From NCBI GenBank assembly GCA_934466515.1, contig CAKSLH010000001.1, positions 186,001-250,000 on the forward strand: a DNA stretch of 64,000 bases, given 5' to 3'. This document shows, one piece after another, positions 16,785 to 25,556 of this stretch. Position numbers and translations under genes: made by a program. This DNA comes from an uncultured Eubacteriales bacterium. Its GTDB lineage: Bacteria; Bacillota; Clostridia; Oscillospirales; Acutalibacteraceae. The notes below the pieces were generated by a model. That model made no database searches and had not been told where the DNA came from. It saw only the letters and a program-made list of their open reading frames with translations. Position 1 is the stretch's first letter. Each line of letters starts with the position of its first letter.

Positions 16785-18383
16785 TTATTTTTTTCTTCTG
16801 TAATCAGGCAAGAGCTTCGGAGATACCATATCGGTTTTAATTCCTGCGGCTTCACGCTCTTTGTCGAATTTCGCGATATGCTCTAATGTAAGCTTGCCTA
16901 AATTAGTGCTTTCGGCTTTCTTTGCCGCATTTATTCCGGCGTTTCTTCCGAAAACAATGACATCAAGAAGAGAATTGCCCATAAGACGGTTTCTTCCGTG
17001 AATTCCGCCGACAGCCTCGCCTGCTACGAACAGGTTTTCAACATTTGTCGTCATACCGTTTACATTGATATCAAGTCCGCCGTTCTGATAATGAAGAGTA
17101 GGATAAACCAAAATCGGTTCTTTTCTTATATCAATTCCATAGCTTGCGAACATTCTCATCATTGCTGGAATTCTTTTTTCAATAGTTCCCTCTCCGCCGA
17201 TTTTTTCAATCATCGGAGTATCGAGCCATACAGCCTTTCCGCTGCCTGTATCAACGCCCTCATCCCTATCCGAGCATTCGCGGATAATCGAAGCCGCCGC
17301 AACATCACGGGTCTCAAGCGGGTGCATAAATACTTTACCGTCACGGTTAACAAGCTTAGCGCCGAGCGAGCGAACCTTTTCGGTTACGAGTGCGCCGAAT
17401 ATCTGCTGAGGGAAAGCGGCGCCCGTCGGGTGATACTGGAGAGTTTCGGCATATAAAAGCTTTGCGCCTGCTCTGTAGCCTAACACAAGACCGTCAGCAG
17501 TTGCACCGTAGTGATTAGAGGTTGGGAAGCCCTGATAGTGCATTCTTCCTGCACCGCCGGTTGCAATTATAACGGTTTTAGCGCGTGCAACCATAAGCTC
17601 ATGAGTTTCCATATTCATTAAAACTGCGCCTGCGGCATTGCCGTTTTCGTCTAAAATAAGCTCTATTGCCGAGGTAAAATCAACAACGGTTATTCCGCGG
17701 TTTATAACCTCATCGCGCAGAGTTCTCATGATTTCGGCTCCGGAATAGTCCTTTGCCGCATGCATTCTCTTTCTTGAGGTACCGCCGCCGTGGGTGGTAA
17801 TCATAGTGCCGTCGGGAGCCTTATCGAATTCAACTCCCAAATCGTTAAGCCATTTAATAGCCTCGGGTGCATCGCAGACAAGCTTAGCGAGAAGCTCGCG
17901 CTTTGCGGCATAATGTCCGCCGCCGAAGGCGTCCACAAAATGGATTGCAGGCGAATCGTTAGGCTTATCGGCAGCCTGAATTCCGCCCTCTGCCATCATT
18001 GTGTTAGCGTCGCCCATGCGGAGCTTTGTTACTATCATGGTCTTAGCGCCTGCTTTATCGGCTTCTATAGCCGCAGAGGTTCCTGCGCCGCCGCCGCCGA
18101 TAATAAGAACATCGACATCATATTTTACATAGTTTAAATCAATATCCTCTGCCTTGATACGGCTGTTTGCCTCCAAAATATCGCAAAGCTCATGAGGAAG
18201 CTCCTCGCCCTTATTCGGGCCGACCTTTAATGCTCTGAACTCGCTCTTTTTATAGTCGGGATGATAAGCGCACAAAAGCTCATCCTTTTCCTTTGCCGTC
18301 ATTCTGACAGGCTCATAAGCGATATTCGCGTCTCTTGCCGCTTCAACCGCCTTTAAAGACTCCTGAAATTCTTTAGAATACAT
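16785..18383 (-). CDS. frdA: Fumarate reductase/succinate dehydrogenase-type flavoprotein, non-covalent FAD predicted
   Basis: 532 residues. An unusual leader of about 85 residues precedes the FAD-binding fold (VLIIGGGGAGTSAA, about residue 92). The catalytic motifs ITTHGGGTSRKRMHAA, QYHPTG, the Arg of EKVRSLGAKLVN and GGIHGRNRLMGNSL are present. In E. coli FrdA the covalent FAD ligand is the His of RSHTVAAEGG; here the aligned residue is Asn127 (GDANTMMAEGG), so FAD should be bound non-covalently, as reported for methanogen thiol:fumarate reductase and aspartate oxidase. The expected reaction is fumarate to succinate. It is the last enzyme gene of the Hdr/Flx operon, 14 bases after frdB. No membrane anchor genes are present. 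Confidence 0.88.
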   Translation of the reverse strand: MYSKEFQESLKAVEAARDANIAYEPVRMTAKEKDELLCAYHPDYKKSEFRALKVGPNKGEELPHELCDILEANSRIKAEDIDLNYVKYDVDVLIIGGGGAGTSAAIEADKAGAKTMIVTKLRMGDANTMMAEGGIQAADKPNDSPAIHFVDAFGGGHYAAKRELLAKLVCDAPEAIKWLNDLGVEFDKAPDGTMITTHGGGTSRKRMHAAKDYSGAEIMRTLRDEVINRGITVVDFTSAIELILDENGNAAGAVLMNMETHELMVARAKTVIIATGGAGRMHYQGFPTSNHYGATADGLVLGYRAGAKLLYAETLQYHPTGAAFPQQIFGALVTEKVRSLGAKLVNRDGKVFMHPLETRDVAAASIIRECSDRDEGVDTGSGKAVWLDTPMIEKIGGEGTIEKRIPAMMRMFASYGIDIRKEPILVYPTLHYQNGGLDINVNGMTTNVENLFVAGEAVGGIHGRNRLMGNSLLDVIVFGRNAGINAAKKAESTNLGKLTLEHIAKFDKEREAAGIKTDMVSPKLLPDYRRKK

Positions 18384-18397
18384 CTTATCTTCCCTCC

Positions 18398-19072
18398 TTA
18401 TTTCTCTATCTCTCTGTTATTATAAAGCTCTTCGAGCTCTTCTATCGGCTTTCCCATAAGGCTTTCGATAAGCTCAGTAAAGGTTCCGTCCTTAATTTCC
18501 TGAACTCTGTCCTCCAAGTGCTTTGACTTCGGAGCAAGATACTTTCCGTTAAGTCTCCTTGCAAGCATTGCAACCTGAGGATGTGAAATTCCTGCGGGGC
18601 ATCTTGAAGAACAAACTCCGCACATTACGCAGTCAAAGGATTCCTCTGCGCATTTATCGAATTCACCGCGCTGAGCATAAGCGATATACTGCATAACATT
18701 AAGTCCCTGAGTACAGCTTTTTGTGCAGGCATTACAGCCGACGCAGGCATAAATTTCTGGGTAAAGCTGCATCATAATCTGCTCTGTAGGCTTAATTTTT
18801 TCCATATCATAAACCTGCTTGACAAGCGGAAAGAAAGGAAGAGTTGCTACATACATATTATTCTCGACCTTGGTCTGACATGCAAGACAGGTCTTAAGCT
18901 CTCTGTCGCCCTTTATACGGTAAATGGTAGCGCAGGCTCCGCAAAATCCGTTTCTGCAGCCGCATCCGCGGACAAGCTGATAGCCGGCATATTCCATGGC
19001 GCGCATAATGGTCAGGTCATCGGGAACGCTGTATTTTTTTCCGAACAGATAAATATCAACCATATTTTCCAT
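18398..19072 (-). CDS. frdB: Fumarate reductase iron-sulfur subunit
   Basis: 224 residues. An N-terminal 2Fe-2S ferredoxin domain has Cys37, Cys39, Cys44, Cys47, Cys62 and Cys65 as candidate ligands (GCGCRNGFCGACA, CLAC). A C-terminal helical ferredoxin domain carries CVGCNACTKSC and CVMCGVCSSRCP. It lacks the HdrB-like CCG domain found in methanogen TfrB; that function could be met by the separate HdrB of this operon. The ATG at 19072 is chosen because AAGGAG lies 10 bases upstream. It should pass electrons between the Hdr/Flx complex and FrdA. Confidence 0.87.
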   Translation of the reverse strand: MENMVDIYLFGKKYSVPDDLTIMRAMEYAGYQLVRGCGCRNGFCGACATIYRIKGDRELKTCLACQTKVENNMYVATLPFFPLVKQVYDMEKIKPTEQIMMQLYPEIYACVGCNACTKSCTQGLNVMQYIAYAQRGEFDKCAEESFDCVMCGVCSSRCPAGISHPQVAMLARRLNGKYLAPKSKHLEDRVQEIKDGTFTELIESLMGKPIEELEELYNNREIEK

Positions 19073-19089
19073 TGCTTTATTTCTCCTTA

Positions 19090-19923
19090 TCAATATTCAT
19101 CGGGAAGCTCGTCGATTTCGTCGAAACGGAATACGGGACCGTCCTTGCAAACATATTTAGAACCGATATTGCAGCGTCCGCACTTGCCGATTCCGCATTT
19201 CATGCGAAGCTCCATAGTGGTATAGACCTGAGTTTTATCAAAGCCCAATTCCTGAAGTCCCGCAAGGGTAAACTTAATCATAATCGGAGGACCGCAGAGA
19301 ACGGCTATCTTATCGGTTGAAAATCCGAGTTCTTTAACATAGTTCGGAACAAATCCTACATGTCCGTCCCACTCGGGCTGTTCGCGGTCGATAGTGAGGT
19401 GGACATTAACGCCTGTATCGTTTGCCCATTCGTCGATAATTTCCTTATAATCAACGAGGTCCTGTTTGCTCCTTGAACCGTAAACAATATCAATTTTGCC
19501 GTAACGGTCCCTATAATGGCGGCAATAGTTAATTACCGAACGAAGCGGAGCAAGACCGATACCGCCTGCAACGAATAACATATCATGGCCTGCAAATTCG
19601 GTATCAACGGGGAAGGGTCTGCCGTAAGGTCCTCTTATGGTTATCTGCTGGCCTACCTCCATTGAATGGAGCCACTCGGTTACGCAACCGCACTTTTTAA
19701 TGGAAAATTCCATAAACTCGGTATTTGTAGGAGAAGAGGTTATTGAAAACATCGCCTCGCCTACTCCGGGGATAGAAAGCATTGCGCACTGCCCCGGCTT
19801 ATGCTCGAAAGCCTTTTTGCCGTCGGGTGTGACAACTCTGAAGGTTTTAACATCGGGAGTATCAATTCTTATATCCGTTACCACTCCGATTTTCGGAATA
19901 AGAGGTTCTTTAATTTCAGACAT
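19090..19923 (-). CDS. flxA: FAD/NAD(P)-binding oxidoreductase FlxA
   Basis: 277 residues of the ferredoxin-NADP reductase superfamily. The FAD motif is FSITSSP (about residue 59) and the NAD-binding motif is AGGIGLAPLRS (about residue 119). Near the C-terminus lies a PyrK/HydG-type 2Fe-2S motif with Cys spacing CxxxxCxxC, then a later Cys (MKCGIGKCGRCNIG). FlxA is the NADH-oxidising subunit of FlxABCD-HdrABC complexes. The ATG is preceded by GGGAGGT and overlaps the flxB end by eight bases. NADH rather than NADPH preference is assumed from the family, not read from the sequence. Confidence 0.88.
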   Translation of the reverse strand: MSEIKEPLIPKIGVVTDIRIDTPDVKTFRVVTPDGKKAFEHKPGQCAMLSIPGVGEAMFSITSSPTNTEFMEFSIKKCGCVTEWLHSMEVGQQITIRGPYGRPFPVDTEFAGHDMLFVAGGIGLAPLRSVINYCRHYRDRYGKIDIVYGSRSKQDLVDYKEIIDEWANDTGVNVHLTIDREQPEWDGHVGFVPNYVKELGFSTDKIAVLCGPPIMIKFTLAGLQELGFDKTQVYTTMELRMKCGIGKCGRCNIGSKYVCKDGPVFRFDEIDELPDEY

Positions 19924-20941
19924 TTTTATTACCTCCCAGTTTTTTCATTACCTTAACAATATTCATCTGTATCGGGCATTTTGAAAGACATCTTCCGCAG
20001 CCGACGCAGGAAAACATACCGTCGTTATTAGTCGGGAAATATACGAGCTTATGCATAAATCTCTGACGGAAGCGCTCAAGCTGAGTGAGTCTCGGCTGAC
20101 CGGCTGACATTTTAGTGAATTCCGAATACATGCACGAATCCCAGCAACGGAATCGCTTAACGCCGTGGCCTGTATTAAAGTCCTTTATATCATAGCACTG
20201 ACATGTAGGGCAAACGAAGGTGCAGGTTCCGCAGCCCAAGCAAGACTCGGAAAGCTCCGCCCATGCAGGGTCATCGAAAAACTCCTTTGTTTTTCCCGCT
20301 CCGAAAGAATCGGTTTTAAGGTGAGAAAGAGGAAGCTTTTTCATTCTTTCCTTAATTTCTGCCTTTACAGGCGTTACATCAGCCTCTTTTGCCGGCTCTG
20401 TTACAATCTCAACAGCCTTTAAAAGCTTTTCGCCCTTTTCGGTTAAAGCATTAAGGAAAAGCTCATTTTCGGATTTAAAGCACTGAACATCGCCCTTAGG
20501 CTCGGAAGAATCAATTCCGAAAGCGGAGCAGAAGCAGGTTTCCGCAGGCTTATTGCATGCTAAAGAAACGATTATTCCGTGGTCTCTGCGGTTTTTATAA
20601 TAAGAATCGACCGGCTCTGCTAAAAATACCTTATCAAGAACATCAAGACTTCTTACATCGCATGCGCGGACTCCGAAAACAACAAAGTCCTCGCATTCCT
20701 TTCTTGTGTCTATTATCTCGATGTTTTTACCCTCGATTTTAAAATCCATAAGGTTTTCGGTCTGAGGGAAGAAAAGGTCCTTCGCGCTTCTAACCGTATT
20801 TAAAGCCTCGGACATCTTTTTATCCTCTGACCATTCCTCGAATTTGGCTCCGCCCTTGGTATCAACGGGAAGATAAAGTCTCATTTCGGATTTAACAGCC
20901 GAAAACAGCGAATTTAAATTATCAAGTGAAATTTTACGCAT
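19916..20941 (-). CDS. flxB: FlxB, 4Fe-4S dicluster subunit (AsrA-like)
   Basis: 341 residues. The N-terminal half resembles AsrA/sulfhydrogenase beta proteins (VFGVRACDVRSLDVL). The C-terminal half has two 4Fe-4S motifs, CLGCGTCTFVCPTCQC and CVGCGRCLSKCP. It is predicted to relay electrons from FlxA towards FlxD and the Hdr module. The ATG at 20941 has GAGGTGA 6 bases upstream; an upstream GTG at 20950 is less likely. It overlaps the flxC stop. Confidence 0.85.
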   Translation of the reverse strand: MRKISLDNLNSLFSAVKSEMRLYLPVDTKGGAKFEEWSEDKKMSEALNTVRSAKDLFFPQTENLMDFKIEGKNIEIIDTRKECEDFVVFGVRACDVRSLDVLDKVFLAEPVDSYYKNRRDHGIIVSLACNKPAETCFCSAFGIDSSEPKGDVQCFKSENELFLNALTEKGEKLLKAVEIVTEPAKEADVTPVKAEIKERMKKLPLSHLKTDSFGAGKTKEFFDDPAWAELSESCLGCGTCTFVCPTCQCYDIKDFNTGHGVKRFRCWDSCMYSEFTKMSAGQPRLTQLERFRQRFMHKLVYFPTNNDGMFSCVGCGRCLSKCPIQMNIVKVMKKLGGNKNV

Positions 20942-21926
20942 TTTCGTCACCTCTTCCTACCGCGTCCTTAGGCTCGATATCCTCAGTTGTATAATTGACA
21001 ATAGGAGCGCGGCTTCCTACCTCGGCACCTGCCTGATAATCGCCGTAGAACTCATCAATATCCTTAATAAACTTTCTGTTGAGAAGATGGAGCGGAATAT
21101 GCTGAGGACAAACTCTTGAGCATTCTCCGCAATCGGTACATCTGCCGGCAACATGGAAAGCCCTTATAATATGGAACATTTTTTCCTCAAAGGAATCGGC
21201 GGCGGCTTTATTTTCAACGCCCGATTCGGGGTTATCGAAAACGCATTTTTCACAGGTGCATGCAGGACATACATCACGGCAGGCATTGCATCTGATACAT
21301 CTTGAAAGCTCGCCCTGCCAGAATTCAAAGCGCTCGTCGGGGGTCATTTTTTCAAGCTTTTCGACCTCGTCGAAACGGTTTGAATCGAGAACCTCTCCGT
21401 CCGAGCCTAAAAGCTCGTCATAAGCGACATGCTTTTTCGACTTACAGTTGATACAGCGGTCGGGTAAAAGCTCGTTTCTGTTTTTGGTTACAGTACCGTC
21501 AAAAAGCGTCTCAATTTCTACGGTTTCGCCGTTATCGGTAACATTTGCAATGCTTTCGGCGACTTCTCTGATTTTACCTGTATCAAGCATTCCGTTACAC
21601 GGAACTCCTACGGCATAAACCTTTTCCCTGTCAAAGCGATGCTCTGTCAAAAGCTGATTAAAGCTGTATGTATCGCAGGGCTTTAAGAAAACGAGAACCT
21701 TTTTCTCGGTCTTAGCGGTTTCTTTAATAAGGTATTTTGAAAAGTTTGCTCCGCAAAAATCATTGAAAACAAAATTTTCGTTTATTTCCTCTTTGCTTTC
21801 GAAAACGGCAGGAGTAATATCATAGCAAAACTCACCTGTTTTCCAGCCTAAAACTCTGTCGACAGTACCGTTTTCAAGAAGCTCAAGCGCTTTATTTACG
21901 AGAATTTCGCGATTTATTTCTTGCAT
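20934..21926 (-). CDS. flxC: FlxC, 4Fe-4S dicluster subunit
   Basis: 330 residues. An AsrA/FrhB-related N-terminal domain (LVFLKPCDTYSFNQLL) and a cysteine site CINCKSKKH precede two ferredoxin motifs, CIRCNACRDVCPACTC and CTDCGECSRVCP. It is paralogous to FlxB and belongs to the same electron-relay module. It overlaps both neighbours by a few bases, so the flx genes are translationally coupled. Subunit lettering follows the order known for Desulfovibrio FlxABCD and is by analogy. Confidence 0.83.
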   Translation of the reverse strand: MQEINREILVNKALELLENGTVDRVLGWKTGEFCYDITPAVFESKEEINENFVFNDFCGANFSKYLIKETAKTEKKVLVFLKPCDTYSFNQLLTEHRFDREKVYAVGVPCNGMLDTGKIREVAESIANVTDNGETVEIETLFDGTVTKNRNELLPDRCINCKSKKHVAYDELLGSDGEVLDSNRFDEVEKLEKMTPDERFEFWQGELSRCIRCNACRDVCPACTCEKCVFDNPESGVENKAAADSFEEKMFHIIRAFHVAGRCTDCGECSRVCPQHIPLHLLNRKFIKDIDEFYGDYQAGAEVGSRAPIVNYTTEDIEPKDAVGRGDENA

Positions 21927-22348
21927 CGTAAATCCTCCAATCTTTTATTTTCGCCGAGGCTTGCAACCTTGCTTACAAAATCATTCATGGTTTCGGCAAA
22001 TTTTGCGCCTTCAGCCGCTGATACCCACTCAACTCTCGTTCTTTCTCTCTCTATTCCGAGATAATCAAGCATCGAGAAGAGCAGAGCCATACGGCGGCGT
22101 GTATAATAGTTGCCTGAAGTATAATGGCAGTCTCCGGGGTGGCATCCGCAAAGGATTACACCGTCCGCTCCGCGCTGGAAAGCCCTTAATATAAACATCG
22201 GGTTTACTCTGCATGAGCAAGGAACGCGGATTATTTTAACATCTGCCGGATAATTAAGTCTGTTGTTTCCGGCAAGGTCGGCTCCTGCATAGGAGCACCA
22301 GTTACAGCAGAATGCCACAATAAGCGGCTTATGTTCATTTACTTGCAT
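21914..22348 (-). CDS. flxD: FlxD, MvhD/FrhD-type hydrogenase iron-sulfur subunit
   Basis: 144 residues. The conserved cysteines of MvhD are present: FCCNWCSY (14, 15, 18), PCSCRVN (44, 46) and CGCHPGDCHY (67, 69, 74), coordinating a 2Fe-2S cluster. In methanogens MvhD joins hydrogenase to HdrA; in FlxABCD-HdrABC the FlxD protein plays the corresponding bridging role. Its ATG lies inside the last codons of hdrA (10-base overlap). Confidence 0.92.
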   Translation of the reverse strand: MQVNEHKPLIVAFCCNWCSYAGADLAGNNRLNYPADVKIIRVPCSCRVNPMFILRAFQRGADGVILCGCHPGDCHYTSGNYYTRRRMALLFSMLDYLGIERERTRVEWVSAAEGAKFAETMNDFVSKVASLGENKRLEDLRCKK

Positions 22349-24333
22349 ATTGCGTCTACCTCCGCCATAATTTGTTTATTCATGAAGCCCTTAAGGTCCA
22401 TAGCGCCTGACATACAGGCAACCGTACAAGCTCCGCAGCCCTGACAAACCGCTTCGTTGACAACTGCAACTCTGCGCACCTTTGTTGTTCTGTCGGGCAT
22501 TCTGAATTCTTTGTTTTCATAGGAAATCGCGCCGTAGGGGCAAACCTTTTCGCAGGTTGAGCAGCCGTTGCACATCATTTCATTTGAATGCGCAACACAC
22601 GGGTTACCCTTAAGCTTATCCTTGCACAGAAGTCCTATAACCTTTGAAGCGGCGGCTCCTGCCTGAGATACGGTTTCGGGGATATCCTTCGGTCCCTGAC
22701 ATGTTCCGGAAAGGAAAACGCCTGCTGTCGGGCTTTCGACAGGACGAAGCTTCGGATGAGCCTCGGTGAAGAAATCATTTGTATCCATACTTGCGGTAAG
22801 CATTGTTGCAAGAGGACGGGCTGATTTATCCGGCTCAATTGCGGCGGCGAGAACAACGAGGTCCGCGTCGATATGAAGCTGTTTGCCGTAAATAAGGTCA
22901 GAGCCCTGAACCTTAAGCTTTTTGCCCTCGGGTGTAACCTTACCGACCATACCCTTTATATAATGTACGCCATATTCTTCGACGGCTCTTCTGTAGAACT
23001 CATCAAAGTTCTTACCCGGGGTACGGACATCAATATAGAATACATAAACCTCGGTATCGGGGTATTTATCTCTAATAAGCATTGCATGCTTTGCCGTGTA
23101 CATACAGCAAATTTTAGAGCAGTATTCCTTACCCTTTTCGGCGCAGTTTTCACATCTTGAGCCTACGCACTGAACGAAAACAATTGTATGGGGATGCTCC
23201 TTATCGGACGGTCTCAAAAGCGTTCCGCCGGTAGGTCCTGCGGCGTTCATAAGGCGCTCAAGCTCTAAGGAGGTTATAACATCCTTTGACTGAGAATAAG
23301 CAAACTCATCGAATTTTTCTACGGAAATCGGATTAAATCCGGTTGCGACGACAATTGCGCCGTATTTCTCCTCTATGAATTCGTCCTTTGCGTTATAATC
23401 AATAGCTCCTGCCGTGCATACCTTTGAACATACACCGCATTTACCGGTTTTAAGCATCATACAGTAATTCGGGTCAATAGTAGCGACCTTCGGAACTGCC
23501 TGAGCAAACGGGATATAAACAGCGCTTCTGTTATCCATTCCGAGGTTGAATTCATTCGGAACCTTTTTCTGAGGGCACTTTTCGGTACAAAGACCGCAGC
23601 CTGTACAGATATCCTCTTTAACATATCTTGCTTTTCTTTTTATAGTTACATCGAAATTGCCGACAAAGCCCTTGACATCGGTTACTTCCGAATAAGAATA
23701 AATCTTTATTTTTTCATTCTGGGCAACATCAACCATTTTCGGTGTTAAAATACATGCGGCGCAGTCGAGCGTCGGGAAGGTCTTATCAAGCTGAGACATT
23801 TTACCGCCTATGGTAGGCTTTGTTTCGACTATATCAACGGGAAATCCCGCGTCAGCGATATCAAGTGCTGTCTGAATTCCGGCAATTCCTCCTCCGATAA
23901 CAAGCGCGCGCTTTGTAACGGGGCTTTCACCGGGGGTAAGAGGTGTATTTAAATTAACCTTTGCCACGGCGGCTTTTGCGAGGATTATCGCCTTTTCAGT
24001 GCCTACGGGCATATCCTTATGTACCCAAGAGCACTGCTCGCGGATATTCGCGATTTCAACCATATAAGAATTTATTCCTGCCGCGGCGGCGGTTTTACGG
24101 AATGTAGCCTCGTGCATTCTTGGAGAGCATGAACATACTACAATTCCCGTAAGCTTATATTCTTTAATGGCATTTTTAATTAAATCCTGACCTGCCTGAG
24201 AGCACATATACTGATAGTCGGTGGAGAAAACAACCCCCTGCTCAGATTTTAAAGCCTCGGCAACAGCCTTTACATCTACCGTTCCGGCAATATTGGTACC
24301 GCAATGGCAGACAAAAACTCCTATTCTTTGCAC
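22339..24333 (-). CDS. hdrA: Heterodisulfide reductase subunit A (electron-bifurcating flavoprotein)
   Basis: 664 residues. An N-terminal VCHCGTN motif precedes a thioredoxin-reductase-like FAD domain (VIGGGIAGIQTALDIADAG, about residue 145; CAACILTPKMVDVA). Inserted clusters are CTGCGLCTEKCP and CGVCSKVC, and the C-terminal ferredoxin motifs are CNGCSTCEKVCP and CQGCGACTVACMSG. In methanogens and related complexes the HdrA FAD is the site where a two-electron donor is bifurcated between a high-potential acceptor and ferredoxin. There is no in-frame TGA suggesting selenocysteine. Partners flxD and hdrC are adjacent. Confidence 0.95.
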   Translation of the reverse strand: MQRIGVFVCHCGTNIAGTVDVKAVAEALKSEQGVVFSTDYQYMCSQAGQDLIKNAIKEYKLTGIVVCSCSPRMHEATFRKTAAAAGINSYMVEIANIREQCSWVHKDMPVGTEKAIILAKAAVAKVNLNTPLTPGESPVTKRALVIGGGIAGIQTALDIADAGFPVDIVETKPTIGGKMSQLDKTFPTLDCAACILTPKMVDVAQNEKIKIYSYSEVTDVKGFVGNFDVTIKRKARYVKEDICTGCGLCTEKCPQKKVPNEFNLGMDNRSAVYIPFAQAVPKVATIDPNYCMMLKTGKCGVCSKVCTAGAIDYNAKDEFIEEKYGAIVVATGFNPISVEKFDEFAYSQSKDVITSLELERLMNAAGPTGGTLLRPSDKEHPHTIVFVQCVGSRCENCAEKGKEYCSKICCMYTAKHAMLIRDKYPDTEVYVFYIDVRTPGKNFDEFYRRAVEEYGVHYIKGMVGKVTPEGKKLKVQGSDLIYGKQLHIDADLVVLAAAIEPDKSARPLATMLTASMDTNDFFTEAHPKLRPVESPTAGVFLSGTCQGPKDIPETVSQAGAAASKVIGLLCKDKLKGNPCVAHSNEMMCNGCSTCEKVCPYGAISYENKEFRMPDRTTKVRRVAVVNEAVCQGCGACTVACMSGAMDLKGFMNKQIMAEVDAICK

Positions 24334-24349
24334 AGTTTATTTCTCCTTT

Positions 24350-24742
24350 CTATTTAGAATATTTGCGAAGTGCGCTCATGACAGCCTGCTGAGGCATATC
24401 GTCGTCAATAAGATTCGGAATATCGTCAGCCTTTAAATGATTGGCGCCCTTTTGTCTTATAACCGAAAGTCTTACAGCTTCAATTATCTTTGCGGGCTCA
24501 ACCCCTCTCGGACAGCGGTCGACGCAGGCGAAGCATGAAAGACATTTATAAACCGATTCGGATTTCATCAAGGTTTCAATATCGCCGTTTTCCACCATAT
24601 AAACAAACTGATGGGGATGATATTCCATTTCATCATAAGACGGACATGTTCCCGAGCATTTTCCGCAGCGCATACATTTAAGCGGATTAACGCCGCTTAT
24701 GCGCATAATATTTTCTTTTAATGCTTCGTTTTTACTCTGCAT
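24350..24742 (-). CDS. hdrC: Heterodisulfide reductase subunit C
   Basis: 130 residues with two 4Fe-4S motifs, CMRCGKCSGTCPS (about residue 23) and CLSCFACVDRCPRG (about residue 67), and a polar C-terminus. HdrC links HdrA to HdrB. Its ATG lies within the end of hdrB (11-base overlap), showing tight coupling. The size and motif order fit soluble HdrC. Confidence 0.92.
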   Translation of the reverse strand: MQSKNEALKENIMRISGVNPLKCMRCGKCSGTCPSYDEMEYHPHQFVYMVENGDIETLMKSESVYKCLSCFACVDRCPRGVEPAKIIEAVRLSVIRQKGANHLKADDIPNLIDDDMPQQAVMSALRKYSK

Positions 24743-25538
24743 AACCGTCCTCCTTTATACCGAGAGCCTCTGCCAAAAGCTCTGTGAAATATATAACCGG
24801 AATTTCGCTTCCGTTTTTAACAAGATTGTATTTGCAAAGCGGACATGCCGTTACCATAAGCTCGGCTCCGCAGCTTGCGGCATTTGAAGAAACCGCATTT
24901 GACCTTTTCTTTGCCTGCTCGGGATCTTCAAGAGCGATATAGCCGCCGCAGCATTCGTTTCTCTGCGAATAAATTACAGGCTCTGCGCCAAGCGCTTTAA
25001 TGAAATCCTCCATAATTTTCGGATTTTCTGCGTCGTCCGTTTTCATAACGCTGTTAGGTCTTAAAAGAAGACATCCGTAATAAGCGGCAATCTTTTTGCC
25101 CTTAAGCGGATTTTTAACGGCTTCCTTTATTTTATCAAAGCCTATCTTATCCCTTAAAAACTCAAGATAATGATATACCTCGGTTTCGCCGCCGTAGGGT
25201 TCTCTTTTTTCTTTATCCTGAGACAGATAGTTATTTACCTTGAAGTCAAAATCACTGTCCGTCTTCATAGCGTGATTGGTCTGCTTTATAACATTATGGC
25301 AGGCAGAACATACCGTTAAAAGAGGTCTTCCCTCTTCCTTTGCCGCAATAAGCGCGCGGACGCTCGGAAGCTTGGATGCTATTTCGTCCTTAGCGCTTAC
25401 ATATACTCCTCCGCAGCACTGCCAATTTTCGATTTCAACCAGCTCAAAGCCCAAAGCCTTTGCGCATTCGCGGGCATAGAAATCAAGCTTTTTGGCTTTA
25501 GTACGCAAAGTACACCCCGGAAAATAACTGACCTTCAT
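24732..25538 (-). CDS. hdrB: Heterodisulfide reductase subunit B, CCG domains
   Basis: 268 residues with two cysteine-rich CCG domains. The first has Cys9, Cys41-Cys42 (WQCCGG), Cys77 and Cys80. The second has a Cys in YYGCLLLR, NECCGGYIAL and CPLC. These ligate the two non-cubane 4Fe-4S clusters that cleave disulfides in methanogen HdrB. Here no CoM/CoB or DsrC gene is nearby, and the adjacent enzyme is fumarate reductase, so HdrB may pass electrons to FrdB instead. A GGAGG site precedes the ATG. Confidence 0.93.
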   Translation of the reverse strand: MKVSYFPGCTLRTKAKKLDFYARECAKALGFELVEIENWQCCGGVYVSAKDEIASKLPSVRALIAAKEEGRPLLTVCSACHNVIKQTNHAMKTDSDFDFKVNNYLSQDKEKREPYGGETEVYHYLEFLRDKIGFDKIKEAVKNPLKGKKIAAYYGCLLLRPNSVMKTDDAENPKIMEDFIKALGAEPVIYSQRNECCGGYIALEDPEQAKKRSNAVSSNAASCGAELMVTACPLCKYNLVKNGSEIPVIYFTELLAEALGIKEDGYAE

Positions 25539-25556
25539 CTGTTTCCTCCTGTTTAT

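Noticed and set aside
22339..24333. Selenocysteine in HdrA
   Set aside because: All expected cysteine positions are encoded by Cys codons and no in-frame TGA occurs within the gene.
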